A DNA stretch of 64,000 bases from Jatrophihabitans telluris (GTDB lineage Bacteria > Actinomycetota > Actinomycetes > Mycobacteriales > Jatrophihabitantaceae), in assembly GCF_023516435.1 (NCBI RefSeq), contig NZ_CP097332.1, positions 2,542,001 through 2,606,000 on the forward strand, written 5' to 3'. The stretch's first letter is position 1; the number at the start of each line of letters is the position of its first letter. Made by a program: the position numbers and the translations under genes. Under the pieces are notes generated by a model. That model was not told the DNA's origin, made no database searches, and saw only the letters and a list, made by a program, of their open reading frames with translations. Shown piece after piece: positions 28,601 to 35,946 of the stretch.

Positions 28601-29154
28601 GTGTTCCAATCCGACTGGCTTCCGTCGGACACCACGGGGCTCGAGGTGATGTTGTGGATCGAGGGCCAGTTGCAGGCGGCGGGACTCGGCGAGCCGTCCG
28701 CGGTGATCGGGCTGCTGCCGTCGCTCGGATTGGGGTAGTTGGGATTACCGGCGGGGTTCGTAGAGGTGATCGGATGACACGTCTTGACCTCGGAGGCGAG
28801 CGGGGTCTTGCGGTCCGGGCCGAGCGTCACGCCACCGGTGTTGTCCTTGTTGAGCAGCCACTTGTACGTGGAAACCGGGTCGTTCTTGCTCGGTCCCTGA
28901 CCACCGATGTGCGATCCGGGAAGGATTGAGTCCTCCGCCGCGCGCACACACAACGTCCCGGCGGCCTTGGTCGAGCAGCCCGACAGGTCCAGCGCGGGAT
29001 TGGGGTGTCCGTTGGCCGTCCAGCCGGCGGGCGCGGGCGCGGCGGCCGAGGGACCGGCGGCGTAGGCCAGCATGGGCGCCGCCAGCGCGGCGACGAGCAG
29101 CACGATGCGGATGCGGGCGGTTCGGCGGAAGCTAGGACGACCGGCTCTGAACAT
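22648..29154 (-). CDS. Giant secreted multidomain protein (2168 aa)
   Basis: A 2168-residue exported protein heading the copper-protein operon. The signal peptide is about 1-40 (IRIVLLVAALAAPMLAYAAG). Recognisable parts are an SdrD-B/Cna-B-like module near 615-720 (SGKICIDTNGNGRCDTGEAGVP, a Ca-binding-like D-x-N-x-N-G string), further carboxypeptidase-regulatory-like beta sandwiches, an IPT/TIG domain near 1325-1415 (AVIIRGLGFGASPG), and a right-handed beta-helix near 1640-1945 with repeated Asn-Gly-Gly turns. No sorting signal is seen. ATG 29154 was chosen because GGGGAGT precedes it by 6 bases; the ATG/GTG 21 bases upstream lacks one. Similar large proteins are probably scaffolds or matrix proteins; enzymatic activity is not evident. 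Confidence 0.82.
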   Translation of the reverse strand: MFRAGRPSFRRTARIRIVLLVAALAAPMLAYAAGPSAAAPAPAGWTANGHPNPALDLSGCSTKAAGTLCVRAAEDSILPGSHIGGQGPSKNDPVSTYKWLLNKDNTGGVTLGPDRKTPLASEVKTCHPITSTNPAGNPNYPNPSDGSSPITADGSPSPAACNWPSIHNITSSPVVSDGSQSDWNTSTALPLQVAGKGRGLPNGKYLVSVTANGFQIGGAHFSVTDGVYRGLDVTSSGAIAVSLNPLPIPLTNIRLKVYGDMASTNGQWDEQSEFGLPGYNAHLTDYDGPVNVDYYNNPLCTAYLLSPAYTRSHPDPTDTFYTVKLGLDGRPIVDPKHHVRGNFEVDGPATGSCTSDSNGDILIPNMAPNRYGSSVIADQVGGVDPASGRLLPPQQTCPVLGTTQASLTSTAINDQACWVQTTTLEGNHDFDTWPQANSTGYDTELLVGGELVPQVQFGFVRAGCMVNPAFGTVDFAGLTNPNRWRAPSDPACNTVPRAPRTPLPTGSITGKIMGAAAYYPGLGGLPGTGGNAGTAGYKFDRPVHHPWVTLSDLNNGDKTIWASNAALDGSFTIKGVPDGSYSVAVWDQLQDYIFDSFNVTVSNGKVTDLGVVPLLEWWTRISGKICIDTNGNGRCDTGEAGVPKFTVQNLDRTNNAQEGGQNTSVTDDQGNYEFTEAYPLGYNDVIQAFNTRWKTTGVTWQACNDPQEHTTLTAAVDVQYNPVIAQCGRLDWAVQPYAGSTTSQSDPNKQANRADNGGIVATVSYEAVRNRYLARSQAAYDFFPGIPGVMTELFQPIRAGATDPAMQTCNGQSVPNVSFNGYLLNCDGSYRTTGPTGGYSTVYSAGKIVSTDRYGGVTPPDGTVNAYQSEHYARATGCVARDANGKIISGTRQADGTVLGTEPGGATVTDFLPGLTVDPSSPNPGHYTQACIEAPASAVNFGLGTDNLPLDPNVANGPTHGSQTVDGNFALTPIDSSGTPAVGDFLAKVDIPGDTVLPQVSPGVDRPLYKVADETSMNNFAGANLAAYSNDLTDHATTPEFVPQNADLTAVYNADGSRHTHTGSCGGATCPAFSFPPQAGPATQTPVALPATGGDSPTTMVEDPNTAGPSPDPQCAGATFTVNVSDNGFKSAGGSPLQGRTRNACDVHLIHVGGGQSVAPNFYLYTDVPIPTTFIVQNFDDTNLSTNKGETQYGDAAPIPNSPEGVYDWHGNLAYQMNIDPNGIAEALMPSTDVADCATPAGICQNVYRFVGNDPGTIDHPNYNYNPQFQTITANFQAMPGVFTPADTAPTRSALAFINGGQKFSAAAECGVPLTAPQLFSVDHPFVDLTAATPPSKAVIIRGLGFGASPGSIRLTSPAGTLSGTGWVTRWSDSEIDLTVPPGTAGGKYQLSISTAGPNPLTTINGISFYILTRAYSPTILQVDPSFTTEASNLAGWKAQTKFPSIQEALERAAGYWLRPNNNTLAYTQEGSQITNAVIVVYPAAATQQSPVNSATSSGVWFEPIIVHSAVTVQGVGPGGVIPASGSTPAISIPGTVLDGRYYFSLTDTAVSPPAAINWATAPQDQRAQHAVDVWQTISAALWPKTPNPDNKQITEGQNVTVLAQADQPAYSASSHPVLDGLGIQASLTINTPANVNANTGQRTGPATGADATQGGALFLNGHDDWTQVTNDVIDGNSGSYGAIRVGTPQLDGQHNWNVEFGNNQIVANGGNNLGGGMAIFNDAGGYQVHDNLICGNQSAEYGGGMSQYGLSTAPLNVTGTLSGDVFTTSGATPFRAGDAGQAVSGFGLNGATIKAFKAQNQVQLSGRLPAPQTGVLSYQPKAASDSAPAPSNQIVHNVVKFNQSQDEGGGIMIAGQLPQDSTTASAGAGPVTISGNVIAVNAANDDGGGLRFLQAGKALMMVQNNSITNNVSSHEGGGIALDDTAQVVIINDTIAKNITTATAVTSDGSPAPAGISTARNSGPFQKTLPTGTKLWSDPIIANDILYDNRAGSWSASTSSVAGIGQVGDTTQINYWDMGVADTFATDKLSPVYSLVDPPRTAAEGYTTSATNRTLASGPTLTGSKNAVGFLSPLDLQLDIAPMRINFRFRVTAIVNIDLPSGGIGNYHIPPTSPAAGVGNNQPVVPLPPPYVVPGGLFAPGTDLDGTARGSVAGHPVIDAGAYRAASV

Positions 29155-29374
29155 CGAGGACTCCCCTGTGATCACGCCACGACCTTCGGCGCTGTCGAGC
29201 AGTGAAGCCCCGGGCGGCCTCGTTGCGACACCACTATGAGGAGCCCGTAATCGCAGATGAAACCCCTCTCACCTGATGAGGGTTGGCCGTTGGCGGGATG
29301 ACGGATCCGTCATGCAGGCGAGCAAACCGTCACGTGGACGTTCCGCCGATGGCCGCGGTCGTAGCGTGACCGGC
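29155..29374. promoter_or_regulatory. Divergent promoter region with perfect 16-bp palindrome
   Basis: The region separates the copper-protein operon (leftward) from the CopC-CopD gene (rightward) and should hold both promoters. A perfect palindrome ATGACGGATCCGTCAT lies at 29298-29313. An imperfect hairpin (AACCCCTC / GAGGGTT) lies at about 29263-29285. The minus-strand hexamer CATAGT near 29237 could be a -10 element for the operon. The palindrome may be an operator shared by both directions. Confidence 0.5.
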
Positions 29375-31231
29375 ATGCTCGCTCGGATCGTCGGCAAACT
29401 GGGCCTGTTGGCTGCGGCGTTGCTCGCCGCGCTCGTCGTCCAGATCATGTTTTCGCCGGTCTCGCAGGCACATTCCGTGTTGTTGTCCAGCACGCCGCAG
29501 GACGGTCAGGTGCTGGCGAGCGCGCCGGCTTCGATCCGGCTGCAGTTCAGCGAGGCCGTCGACCCGGCGTTCACGCAAGCGAGCGTCGTCGATAGTCAGG
29601 GGCGGGCGTTCACCCCGACGTCCACCGCACTGGTCGGTGACGCGGTTCTCGTGCTGGGCTTGCCACCGCTACCGGATGAGACCTACCGGGTGAGCTGGCG
29701 CACCGTCGCGACCGACGACCGCCATCAGACCTCTGGCGTGGTGGTCTTCGGCATCGGCGTCAGCGCCGCGGTAGGCCCGACGATGGCGGCCGATCCGTTC
29801 CCGAACGCCTCGGAAACCCTGCTGCGCTGGCTGACTCTGCTCGGGTTGAGCGCGCTCACCGGCGGCCTGCTGCTCAGTTGGCTACCTCGCTTCGGACGGG
29901 TGCGGCTAGCCGCGCCGATCGCAGGGACGTTGACCCGGGTCAGCGTCGTCGGCGGGGCCTGCGCGCTGGCAGCAATGCTGGCCCTGGCCATTCTGCAAGC
30001 GGGCGGCACAGCGGCGTTGATCGCGCTACGAACGGCTCCGTTCGGTCAGCGATCCGCCATTCGAGTGCTGGCGACGGTGGTGTTGCTGCTGGCTGCCCTC
30101 GGGCACCGACGGATAACGGCCATCGTGCGCGTGCGGTATCTGGCGGGAGCCGTCGAGCTGGGCGTGCTGGCCACGGTCGTCGGCACGACGGCCTTGCTCG
30201 GACACGACGCCGGTTCCCCGTCTCGGGTGATCATCGGTTCCGTTCATCTGGTCTTCGCGCTGGCTTGGTGCGGATCTCTGATCGGCAGCGCGGTCACCGC
30301 GGCGGCCTTGTGCCGCGGGCGCCGGGCCGATGCCGAGCACAAGCGGCAGTTCCTGCAGCTCCTGAAGGCCTTCGGCACCGTGGCTATCGCCTGCGTGGCC
30401 ATCTTGGCCGTCACCGGGGTGCTACTGACGGGCAGTGCGGCCCGCACGGTGGATGCCCTGCTGCTGTCGACGTACGGGCACGTGCTGCTGATCAAACTCA
30501 GTCTCGCTCTCGCGGGCGGCCTACTGGGCTGGTCGGCGCACCGGCTGCTACGACGGGCTCACCCCACTGTGCGCCCGCGTGCGTTGATGGTCGAGGCGGT
30601 GATGCTGGTGCTGGTGTTGGGCGGTGGCGCGGCGCTGGCCGGCACCACCCCGCCCCAGGGTTCCCAATGGCGCCCCGCAGTGCCGGTGGCCGGCAGCGTG
30701 ACCGTCTCCGGAGAGACCGCCGGGCTGGTGGAATCGGTCCGGATCGCCCCCAACCGGCCGGGCCACAACTTCGTCACCGTCGGGGTTTTCGACTCCCGGC
30801 GACCGGTGCTGGGCCCGATCTCGCAGGTCTGGATCGAGCTCACCGGACCTGGTGGGCAGCACGTCCAAAACCCAGCGACCTCCTCTTCCGGGCAGTGGGT
30901 GCTACCGACTGACGCCCTCGACGTCTCGGGCATTTGGTCTGTGCAAGTCCGAGTCGCTCGGGACGGGCAACCGGCGGTGTCGACACAATATCGCTGGGCG
31001 GTCGGCGGCACGGTCGGCGGCCCCGCGCGTCGGGTGTTCTCCCAGCTGCCGATGTCCGCAGTGGCCGATGCGGTAACCGCCGGACTCGTTCTTGTGCTGT
31101 TGGTGGGTCTCGCGCTCACCCTGCGACGGCGGGTGAAACCGGCGGCCCGACTGTCCACCAGTGCGCCGCTCACCGAGGACGACCCACAGTGGGAGGCTGA
31201 CGCCAACACACGGACCCGTCAGTCCGTCTGA
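29375..31231 (+). CDS. CopC-CopD fusion copper transport/resistance protein
   Basis: A 618-residue protein starting at ATG 29375. The signal peptide MLARIV...PVSQA is cleaved before HSVLLSSTPQDG, giving a mature N-terminal His33 as in CopC copper sites. The CopC domain continues with IRLQFSEAVD and ends near TDDRHQTSGVVVFGI. A CopD-type membrane domain with about eight segments follows. The periplasmic YtkA-like tail (about 440-590) ends in another membrane segment. It could import copper or deliver it to extracytoplasmic cuproproteins, and the divergent cupredoxin operon makes the latter attractive. The frame is open upstream to 29276, but that leader is Arg/Ser-rich and would bury the signal peptide. 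Confidence 0.88.
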   Translation: MLARIVGKLGLLAAALLAALVVQIMFSPVSQAHSVLLSSTPQDGQVLASAPASIRLQFSEAVDPAFTQASVVDSQGRAFTPTSTALVGDAVLVLGLPPLPDETYRVSWRTVATDDRHQTSGVVVFGIGVSAAVGPTMAADPFPNASETLLRWLTLLGLSALTGGLLLSWLPRFGRVRLAAPIAGTLTRVSVVGGACALAAMLALAILQAGGTAALIALRTAPFGQRSAIRVLATVVLLLAALGHRRITAIVRVRYLAGAVELGVLATVVGTTALLGHDAGSPSRVIIGSVHLVFALAWCGSLIGSAVTAAALCRGRRADAEHKRQFLQLLKAFGTVAIACVAILAVTGVLLTGSAARTVDALLLSTYGHVLLIKLSLALAGGLLGWSAHRLLRRAHPTVRPRALMVEAVMLVLVLGGGAALAGTTPPQGSQWRPAVPVAGSVTVSGETAGLVESVRIAPNRPGHNFVTVGVFDSRRPVLGPISQVWIELTGPGGQHVQNPATSSSGQWVLPTDALDVSGIWSVQVRVARDGQPAVSTQYRWAVGGTVGGPARRVFSQLPMSAVADAVTAGLVLVLLVGLALTLRRRVKPAARLSTSAPLTEDDPQWEADANTRTRQSV

Positions 31232-31278
31232 ACGACACACGGTCTCGTCGAGCATCTCCGGATCCCGTCCAGAGACGG

Positions 31279-33225
31279 TTACTTCGGCCCGGTCGCGTAG
31301 ATGTAGTAGGTCCGCCGGCCCTCTTGCGCAGTGGCTTTGAGACGGAGGCAGGCCGAGGTCAGGGGACCGCCGGCAAGCACGTAGGTCACGTGTGCCTGGA
31401 CGACCGGGTCGCACGCACTGATCGTGCTGATGACCACGTCCGCCTGTGGGCTTCCGATTGTGATGTGGGAACCGTCCGCGCCGAGTCGGAACAGGACGTA
31501 GGCGTAACGATCCCAGGCTTGCCGGTGCACCCGTTTCGGATCGAACCATTGCCACACGGCGGCGGACGGGTAGCCGTACACGCCGGATAGGTGGCTCACG
31601 CCGCTTTCGGGCAGGATCGCTGTGGAATAGATGTCGCCGACGCTGACCCAGTTACCCGGACGGCCACGGTCGACGGCGGCGACGGTCCGCCCGAGCGGAG
31701 TCTGTCCCACGTTGTATAGGCCTTGGTACAGCGGGTTGACCGGAGCACCGAGAACGCAGCACATCGTCGCCCAGAGCAGCACGGCTGCAGTCGCGCGCAC
31801 CAGCAGCAGCACGGCGATCGCACTTACCACGATCGCCGTGGCGAGCAGCGCCGTCCCCGAACGAAGCGCGTGGGGTGCAACGTGGCGCAGATGTATGCCG
31901 GTCACCAGGGTGGCCACGAGCGCCAGCAGTCCGACAGCGCCGGCGCACGCCGTCCGTCCGCGGTGACTGTGCGCTGTCGTGCTGACCCAGTCGGCGACGA
32001 CGGCGACTGCGAGCACGGTCGAGGCGAGTCCGAGACCGATGGTGAGCCGCTCGGTGGGGACCAAGCTCAGCCCGGTGACCTGAGCGATCCAGCTCAGATG
32101 TGGCACCGCTGCGACCAGGATGAACAGCACGAGCACGCCGGTCGTCGCCACGAGCATGGCGTTGAGGCGCCGTGCCCGCACCCCCCGCACGATCTGCCAG
32201 GCAGCGACCGGAAGGAGAAACAGACCCATGAGCACGAAGGAGGAACCTTCACTGGCGTTCGCTGCCCATCCCCGGAGCGAAGTGGCCCTGGGAAGATATG
32301 CCCAGTCGAATGGCCCGGAGAGCCACGTCGCGAGGTTGATCTGCCCGGTCGGCACCCTGCGTGCACCCGGGTAGACCGTGCCGGTAATCCCTCTGATCGC
32401 GGCCGTGCGAGTGAGCACGAACGCCGCCAAGAACAGGATTGACGCGGCCGCCGCACCGGCCATCACCGCCAGACGCAGCCGCCACGGACGAGCCCCAATA
32501 GCGGTGTCCGAGGGCGAGGGACTGAAGACCGATCCTAGCGCGACAGCGATCACGACCAACAGGCAAGGCAGCACGAACGGCACGTAGGCCGACATCGCCA
32601 TCGCTGTGACCGCGTAGGCCAGTGCGGTCCCCGCCCACACCGCGGCACGCTTACTTCGAGCACGCGATACGGCGATCGCGGCGGCGCCGGCCCAACAAGC
32701 CCAGCCCAGGCTGAGCAAAGTTGACGGCTCGTACCACCACTGCACGAACGGGCTGAACAACAAGGCGAGCGAAACCCCAGCAGCGAACACATACCGACCA
32801 GGCAGCAGCGCGAGCGAAAACGCGTAAGCGCCGACCGCCAAGATCCATGCCCAGGCCCACCACCAACCTGCGAAGCCATGACCGAGCGGCAGCACGAGCG
32901 CGGGCACGGTCTCCGGTCGGAACAGAACTGTCCAATCCCAGTAGGGCAAATTGAACGGCAGTGAGATGTCCTGGCCGGTCCCCAAATCCGGGTTCACACG
33001 AGCAAAGCCGTGCTGACTCTGCGAAATCGCGTACGGCGTAGCCACAAGCCACTCATCCGAACGCACACTGCGCGCCGTTCCAGCCAGACTCCGGGTGTCT
33101 CGCGCTCCGCCCGTCAACGCCGAATGCAGCACCCCCGAGGACGTGCCCGACCAGCCAAGACCGACAAGCAGTACGTACACCAGGCCGGTCGCCAGCGGAT
33201 ATAGCGCCCAGCGCGCAATCCGCAC
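31279..33225 (-). CDS. Polytopic membrane protein, unknown function
   Basis: A 648-residue protein with roughly twelve membrane segments and a C-terminal extracytoplasmic domain of about 130 residues. Its layout (N-terminal membrane anchor, short loop with SDEWLVATPYAISQ, PYWDWTVLFRPE) is like large actinobacterial membrane proteins of the DUF7657 or glycosyltransferase-C type. GTG 33225 is preferred: GGGGAGG lies 6 bases before it. The frame extends to GTG 33249. It is convergent with CopC-CopD and sits alone. A role in cell-envelope polysaccharide handling is only a guess. Confidence 0.7.
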   Translation of the reverse strand: MRIARWALYPLATGLVYVLLVGLGWSGTSSGVLHSALTGGARDTRSLAGTARSVRSDEWLVATPYAISQSQHGFARVNPDLGTGQDISLPFNLPYWDWTVLFRPETVPALVLPLGHGFAGWWWAWAWILAVGAYAFSLALLPGRYVFAAGVSLALLFSPFVQWWYEPSTLLSLGWACWAGAAAIAVSRARSKRAAVWAGTALAYAVTAMAMSAYVPFVLPCLLVVIAVALGSVFSPSPSDTAIGARPWRLRLAVMAGAAAASILFLAAFVLTRTAAIRGITGTVYPGARRVPTGQINLATWLSGPFDWAYLPRATSLRGWAANASEGSSFVLMGLFLLPVAAWQIVRGVRARRLNAMLVATTGVLVLFILVAAVPHLSWIAQVTGLSLVPTERLTIGLGLASTVLAVAVVADWVSTTAHSHRGRTACAGAVGLLALVATLVTGIHLRHVAPHALRSGTALLATAIVVSAIAVLLLVRATAAVLLWATMCCVLGAPVNPLYQGLYNVGQTPLGRTVAAVDRGRPGNWVSVGDIYSTAILPESGVSHLSGVYGYPSAAVWQWFDPKRVHRQAWDRYAYVLFRLGADGSHITIGSPQADVVISTISACDPVVQAHVTYVLAGGPLTSACLRLKATAQEGRRTYYIYATGPK

Positions 33226-33371
33226 CCGCATCCTCCCCAGTCTGCGCACGTGAGCACGCTATTCCGAGTTGATGTGACGGTCATGAACGCGCTCAACGCG
33301 GCCGCGACCGTCTCATGCCCGGGGCCGTCCGATCATGTGGACGATGCCGAACCGCTGCGTCTGATCGCGGC

Positions 33372-33411
33372 CGGCCGATGGGCGAAGGTTTTCCTGCTCG
33401 CCCATCGGCCG
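33372..33411 (-). terminator. Terminator hairpin after quinone-reductase-like gene
   Basis: A perfect 14-bp inverted repeat (CGGCCGATGGGCGA at 33372-33385 and its complement at 33398-33411) with a 12-base loop lies 10 bases past the stop of the leftward dehydrogenase gene. It should end that transcript before the membrane-protein gene. Confidence 0.75.
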
Positions 33412-33421
33412 TGCGGCGGAG

Positions 33422-34549
33422 CTAGTTGGAAGCAAGGGTGACGACGACCTTCTGGGCCGAGACGCCCTTGCGCTGAATGTCGAGAGCGTGCTGGAGGTCG
33501 TGCAGTCCTTTTCCGACGACCAACGGTTGCGGCGCGGGAACATATCGGCCGCCGGCCAGCGCCGCCGGCAGGAAGTCGCGGTAGATGGCGGTGCTCACCT
33601 CGTTCGACTTCAGGGACGTGCCGAAGATGTATTTCAGCCGCACTCCCCGGGGTCGTGCCTGAAGCTGCAGGCCGATGTTGGACGTGATCAGTCGGAAGAT
33701 GGTGCGGAACGTGACGAACGATGGTCGGTCGGCATCGCCGAGACGCTCGAACGAAACCGGTGGAGTGGCGATGGCGATGAACTTGTTGCCCTTCGAGGCG
33801 GCGGCGATGCGCACGCAGGCGGAGGCCGCGGTGGTCCCGATAGCTATCGCACCGGCGAGGGTTCGGTCAGCGAAAGCCGCGACGAGGTCGTTGACGACCT
33901 TCGGGTCGTTGTAGTCGAACACCAGGCTTGCGCCCAGGGACGCGACGTAGTCGAAGTTGTGCGGCGAGGCGGTCGTGATCACGTCGTATCCGGCTGCGAC
34001 TGCGAGCTGGATCGCGTTGCTGCCGACGCTTGTCGACCCACCCCAGATGAGGACGGTCTGGCCGGTGGGTTGCGGGCTTTGCGTCGGGTGCCGTAAACCG
34101 AGTTGGTCCTTTTGGAAGAGCGCTGACGCTGCCGTGGACACCGCGAGCGGCAGGACTGCGGCGTTCTCGTAGGCGAGAGTGTCCGGAAGCGGGGATGTCA
34201 TGCGCTCCAGCACCACGGTGTAGTGCTGGAAGGCTCCCTCGGCCGCGCGGTTGGAGTCCTTGTCGGTGCCGACTGCATGGGCGAGAACACGGTCGCCTAC
34301 CTGAAAGAGAGTGACGGATTTGCCGACCTCAACGACCTCACCGGCCAGGTCAGAACCGATCACCGCCGGGTATTGCAGCCACCGATAGGTCAGCCCGCCC
34401 GCCACTTGGATGATCCAGTCCAGCGGATTGATCGCGACCGCGTGGTTGCGAACGACGATCTGATCGTCACCCGGCGCGGGGTACGGAGCTTCGGCGACCT
34501 CCAGAGAAGCGTTCTTCGCATTGCTCCACGCCGCTGCGTTGATGGCCAT
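33422..34549 (-). CDS. Zinc-independent alcohol dehydrogenase/quinone reductase-like
   Basis: A 375-residue medium-chain dehydrogenase/reductase. The GroES-like N domain has NPLDWIIQVAGG and VIGSDLAGEVVEVG; the Rossmann part has VLIWGGSTSVGSNAIQLA. The catalytic zinc Cys/His set of classical alcohol dehydrogenases is absent, so it belongs with enoyl/quinone-reductase-like members that use NADPH. GAGAGGA precedes ATG 34549. It is divergent from a TetR gene, and two matching operators lie between them. Induction by an electrophile or quinone is a reasonable inference. Confidence 0.85.
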   Translation of the reverse strand: MAINAAAWSNAKNASLEVAEAPYPAPGDDQIVVRNHAVAINPLDWIIQVAGGLTYRWLQYPAVIGSDLAGEVVEVGKSVTLFQVGDRVLAHAVGTDKDSNRAAEGAFQHYTVVLERMTSPLPDTLAYENAAVLPLAVSTAASALFQKDQLGLRHPTQSPQPTGQTVLIWGGSTSVGSNAIQLAVAAGYDVITTASPHNFDYVASLGASLVFDYNDPKVVNDLVAAFADRTLAGAIAIGTTAASACVRIAAASKGNKFIAIATPPVSFERLGDADRPSFVTFRTIFRLITSNIGLQLQARPRGVRLKYIFGTSLKSNEVSTAIYRDFLPAALAGGRYVPAPQPLVVGKGLHDLQHALDIQRKGVSAQKVVVTLASN

Positions 34550-34575
34550 GAGGTCCTCTCGATTGGTCAAGTCTT

Positions 34576-34632
34576 GTGATTGCACTGAGTGCAGTAACCA
34601 CTGTAGGACGTGATTGCACCTTGTGCAATCAC
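34576..34632. promoter_or_regulatory. Two tandem TetR-type operators
   Basis: A perfect inverted repeat GTGATTGCAC-CTT-GTGCAATCAC occupies 34610-34632. A second copy, GTGATTGCAC-TGA-GTGCAGTAAC at 34576-34598, matches in the left arm and differs at two bases in the right. Their centres are 34 bases apart, and they lie between the divergent dehydrogenase and TetR genes. They are the evident binding sites of the TetR regulator for both promoters. Confidence 0.8.
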
Positions 34633-34647
34633 GGGTATGCTCAGGGC

Positions 34648-35214
34648 ATGGCACGGTGGGAACCAGGCGCACAGGAACGTCTCCAGCAAGCGGCGTTCGC
34701 GCTATTTGTCGAGCGCGGATACGACAAGGTCACCGTTGCCGAAATCGCCGATCGTGCCGGGCTGACTAAGCGGTCGTTCTTCAATTACTTCGCCGACAAG
34801 CGGGAGATTCTGTTCGCCGACGCGCACCTCTTCGAGGCGGGCATCGTCAAACACCTGACCGACGCCGACCCCAGCCTCGAGCCCATTGACGCGGCAGTCG
34901 CCGCGTTGACACACGGAGGACGGCAACTTTCGGTGTATGGCGAGGGCGGCCGGACCCGCCGGGATCTCATCGACTCGTCGACTGAGCTCCAGGAACGCAA
35001 CCTCGCAAAGTTGACGTCCCTGACGGCAGAGATCACTGCAGCCCTCTGCATGCGGAACGTGCCTGCACGGGATGCGAGCTTCATTGCCCGAGTCGCTGTG
35101 GCGGCGTTCATCACCGCCTACGACGACTGGCTCAACGACCTCACGGTCGACTTCGCGACACTGATGCAAAACTCAATGGCCGATCTCCGACGTGCCATTG
35201 GCGCCAACCCGTGA
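34648..35214 (+). CDS. TetR-family transcriptional regulator
   Basis: A 188-residue repressor. The helix-turn-helix is at about residues 20-50 (TVAEIADRAGLTKRSFFNYFADKREIL), and the rest is a helical ligand-binding and dimer domain. ATG 34648 was chosen because the HTH then begins at the usual distance. The longer open frame to 34576 would run across the operators. It probably controls itself and the divergent dehydrogenase through the repeats at 34576-34632. Confidence 0.88.
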   Translation: MARWEPGAQERLQQAAFALFVERGYDKVTVAEIADRAGLTKRSFFNYFADKREILFADAHLFEAGIVKHLTDADPSLEPIDAAVAALTHGGRQLSVYGEGGRTRRDLIDSSTELQERNLAKLTSLTAEITAALCMRNVPARDASFIARVAVAAFITAYDDWLNDLTVDFATLMQNSMADLRRAIGANP

Positions 35215-35254
35215 ACGCGATCTTCCTCGAAGCCGAGACCCCGAGGTGCTCCGC

Positions 35255-35725
35255 TCAGTGGTCCAGCGTCGGACTCACGGCGTGCTCCAGGTACTGCGCG
35301 CTTGCCGAGCTCCGCAGCGCCTGAGCTAGCCGCCTACTCAGGCGCTCGGGCATAAGTTGCGGCAGCTCCCGATCCTCGGCGAACCTCGCCGCGGCTATCT
35401 CGCCCGGATGAAGCTTTAGCGACTCGCGAACCTGCTCGGGTGAAACGTGCCCACGAAAGAGAAAGAGAAGCTTGTCCCCCTCGTTCGGGTGAGGTGCCCA
35501 GTCCACCAACAGCAGTTCACCAACCTGCCAATCCACGCCGAGTTCCTCGCGGACCTCGCGGATCGCCGCGGCTCGCGGACTCTCCCCAATCTCCACATAG
35601 CCGCCCGGGACGTCCCAGCCGTCCTTGTATGTCGGCTTGACGACTAGCACCCGTCCAGCCTCGTCGCGGAACAGAACCCCCGCGGCAACATGTGGCGTGG
35701 CGAGTCGATTTGCTTCATCAGGCAC
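35255..35725 (-). CDS. NUDIX hydrolase
   Basis: A 156-residue hydrolase with a full NUDIX box, G-x5-E-x7-REVREELG (WDVPGGYVEIGES, then PRAAAIREVREELGV). The N-terminal strand HVAAGVLFRDEAGRVLVV is typical. It would cleave a nucleoside diphosphate linked to an unidentified moiety using Mg2+. It starts at GTG 35725 and is convergent with the TetR gene. Confidence 0.85.
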   Translation of the reverse strand: MPDEANRLATPHVAAGVLFRDEAGRVLVVKPTYKDGWDVPGGYVEIGESPRAAAIREVREELGVDWQVGELLLVDWAPHPNEGDKLLFLFRGHVSPEQVRESLKLHPGEIAAARFAEDRELPQLMPERLSRRLAQALRSSASAQYLEHAVSPTLDH

Positions 35726-35946
35726 GACGACAGACTAGGTAGGAATTACGCCGGCCCGTGTCGCAAGGCCATCGAGTGCGGAAGTCGCTCGGGTGGCGTC
35801 TCCGCCTGATCTACCAACGTGACCGCGATCAGAACGAGCGCCATTGCGACGACGAAGCAGCTCCGTGCGTGGCCTTCTCAGCCCAGCTTGACGCGCCCGT
35901 TGAGTTCGGCATCGGGACCGATCGACGCCGCAAATCGCTCCGTGAC

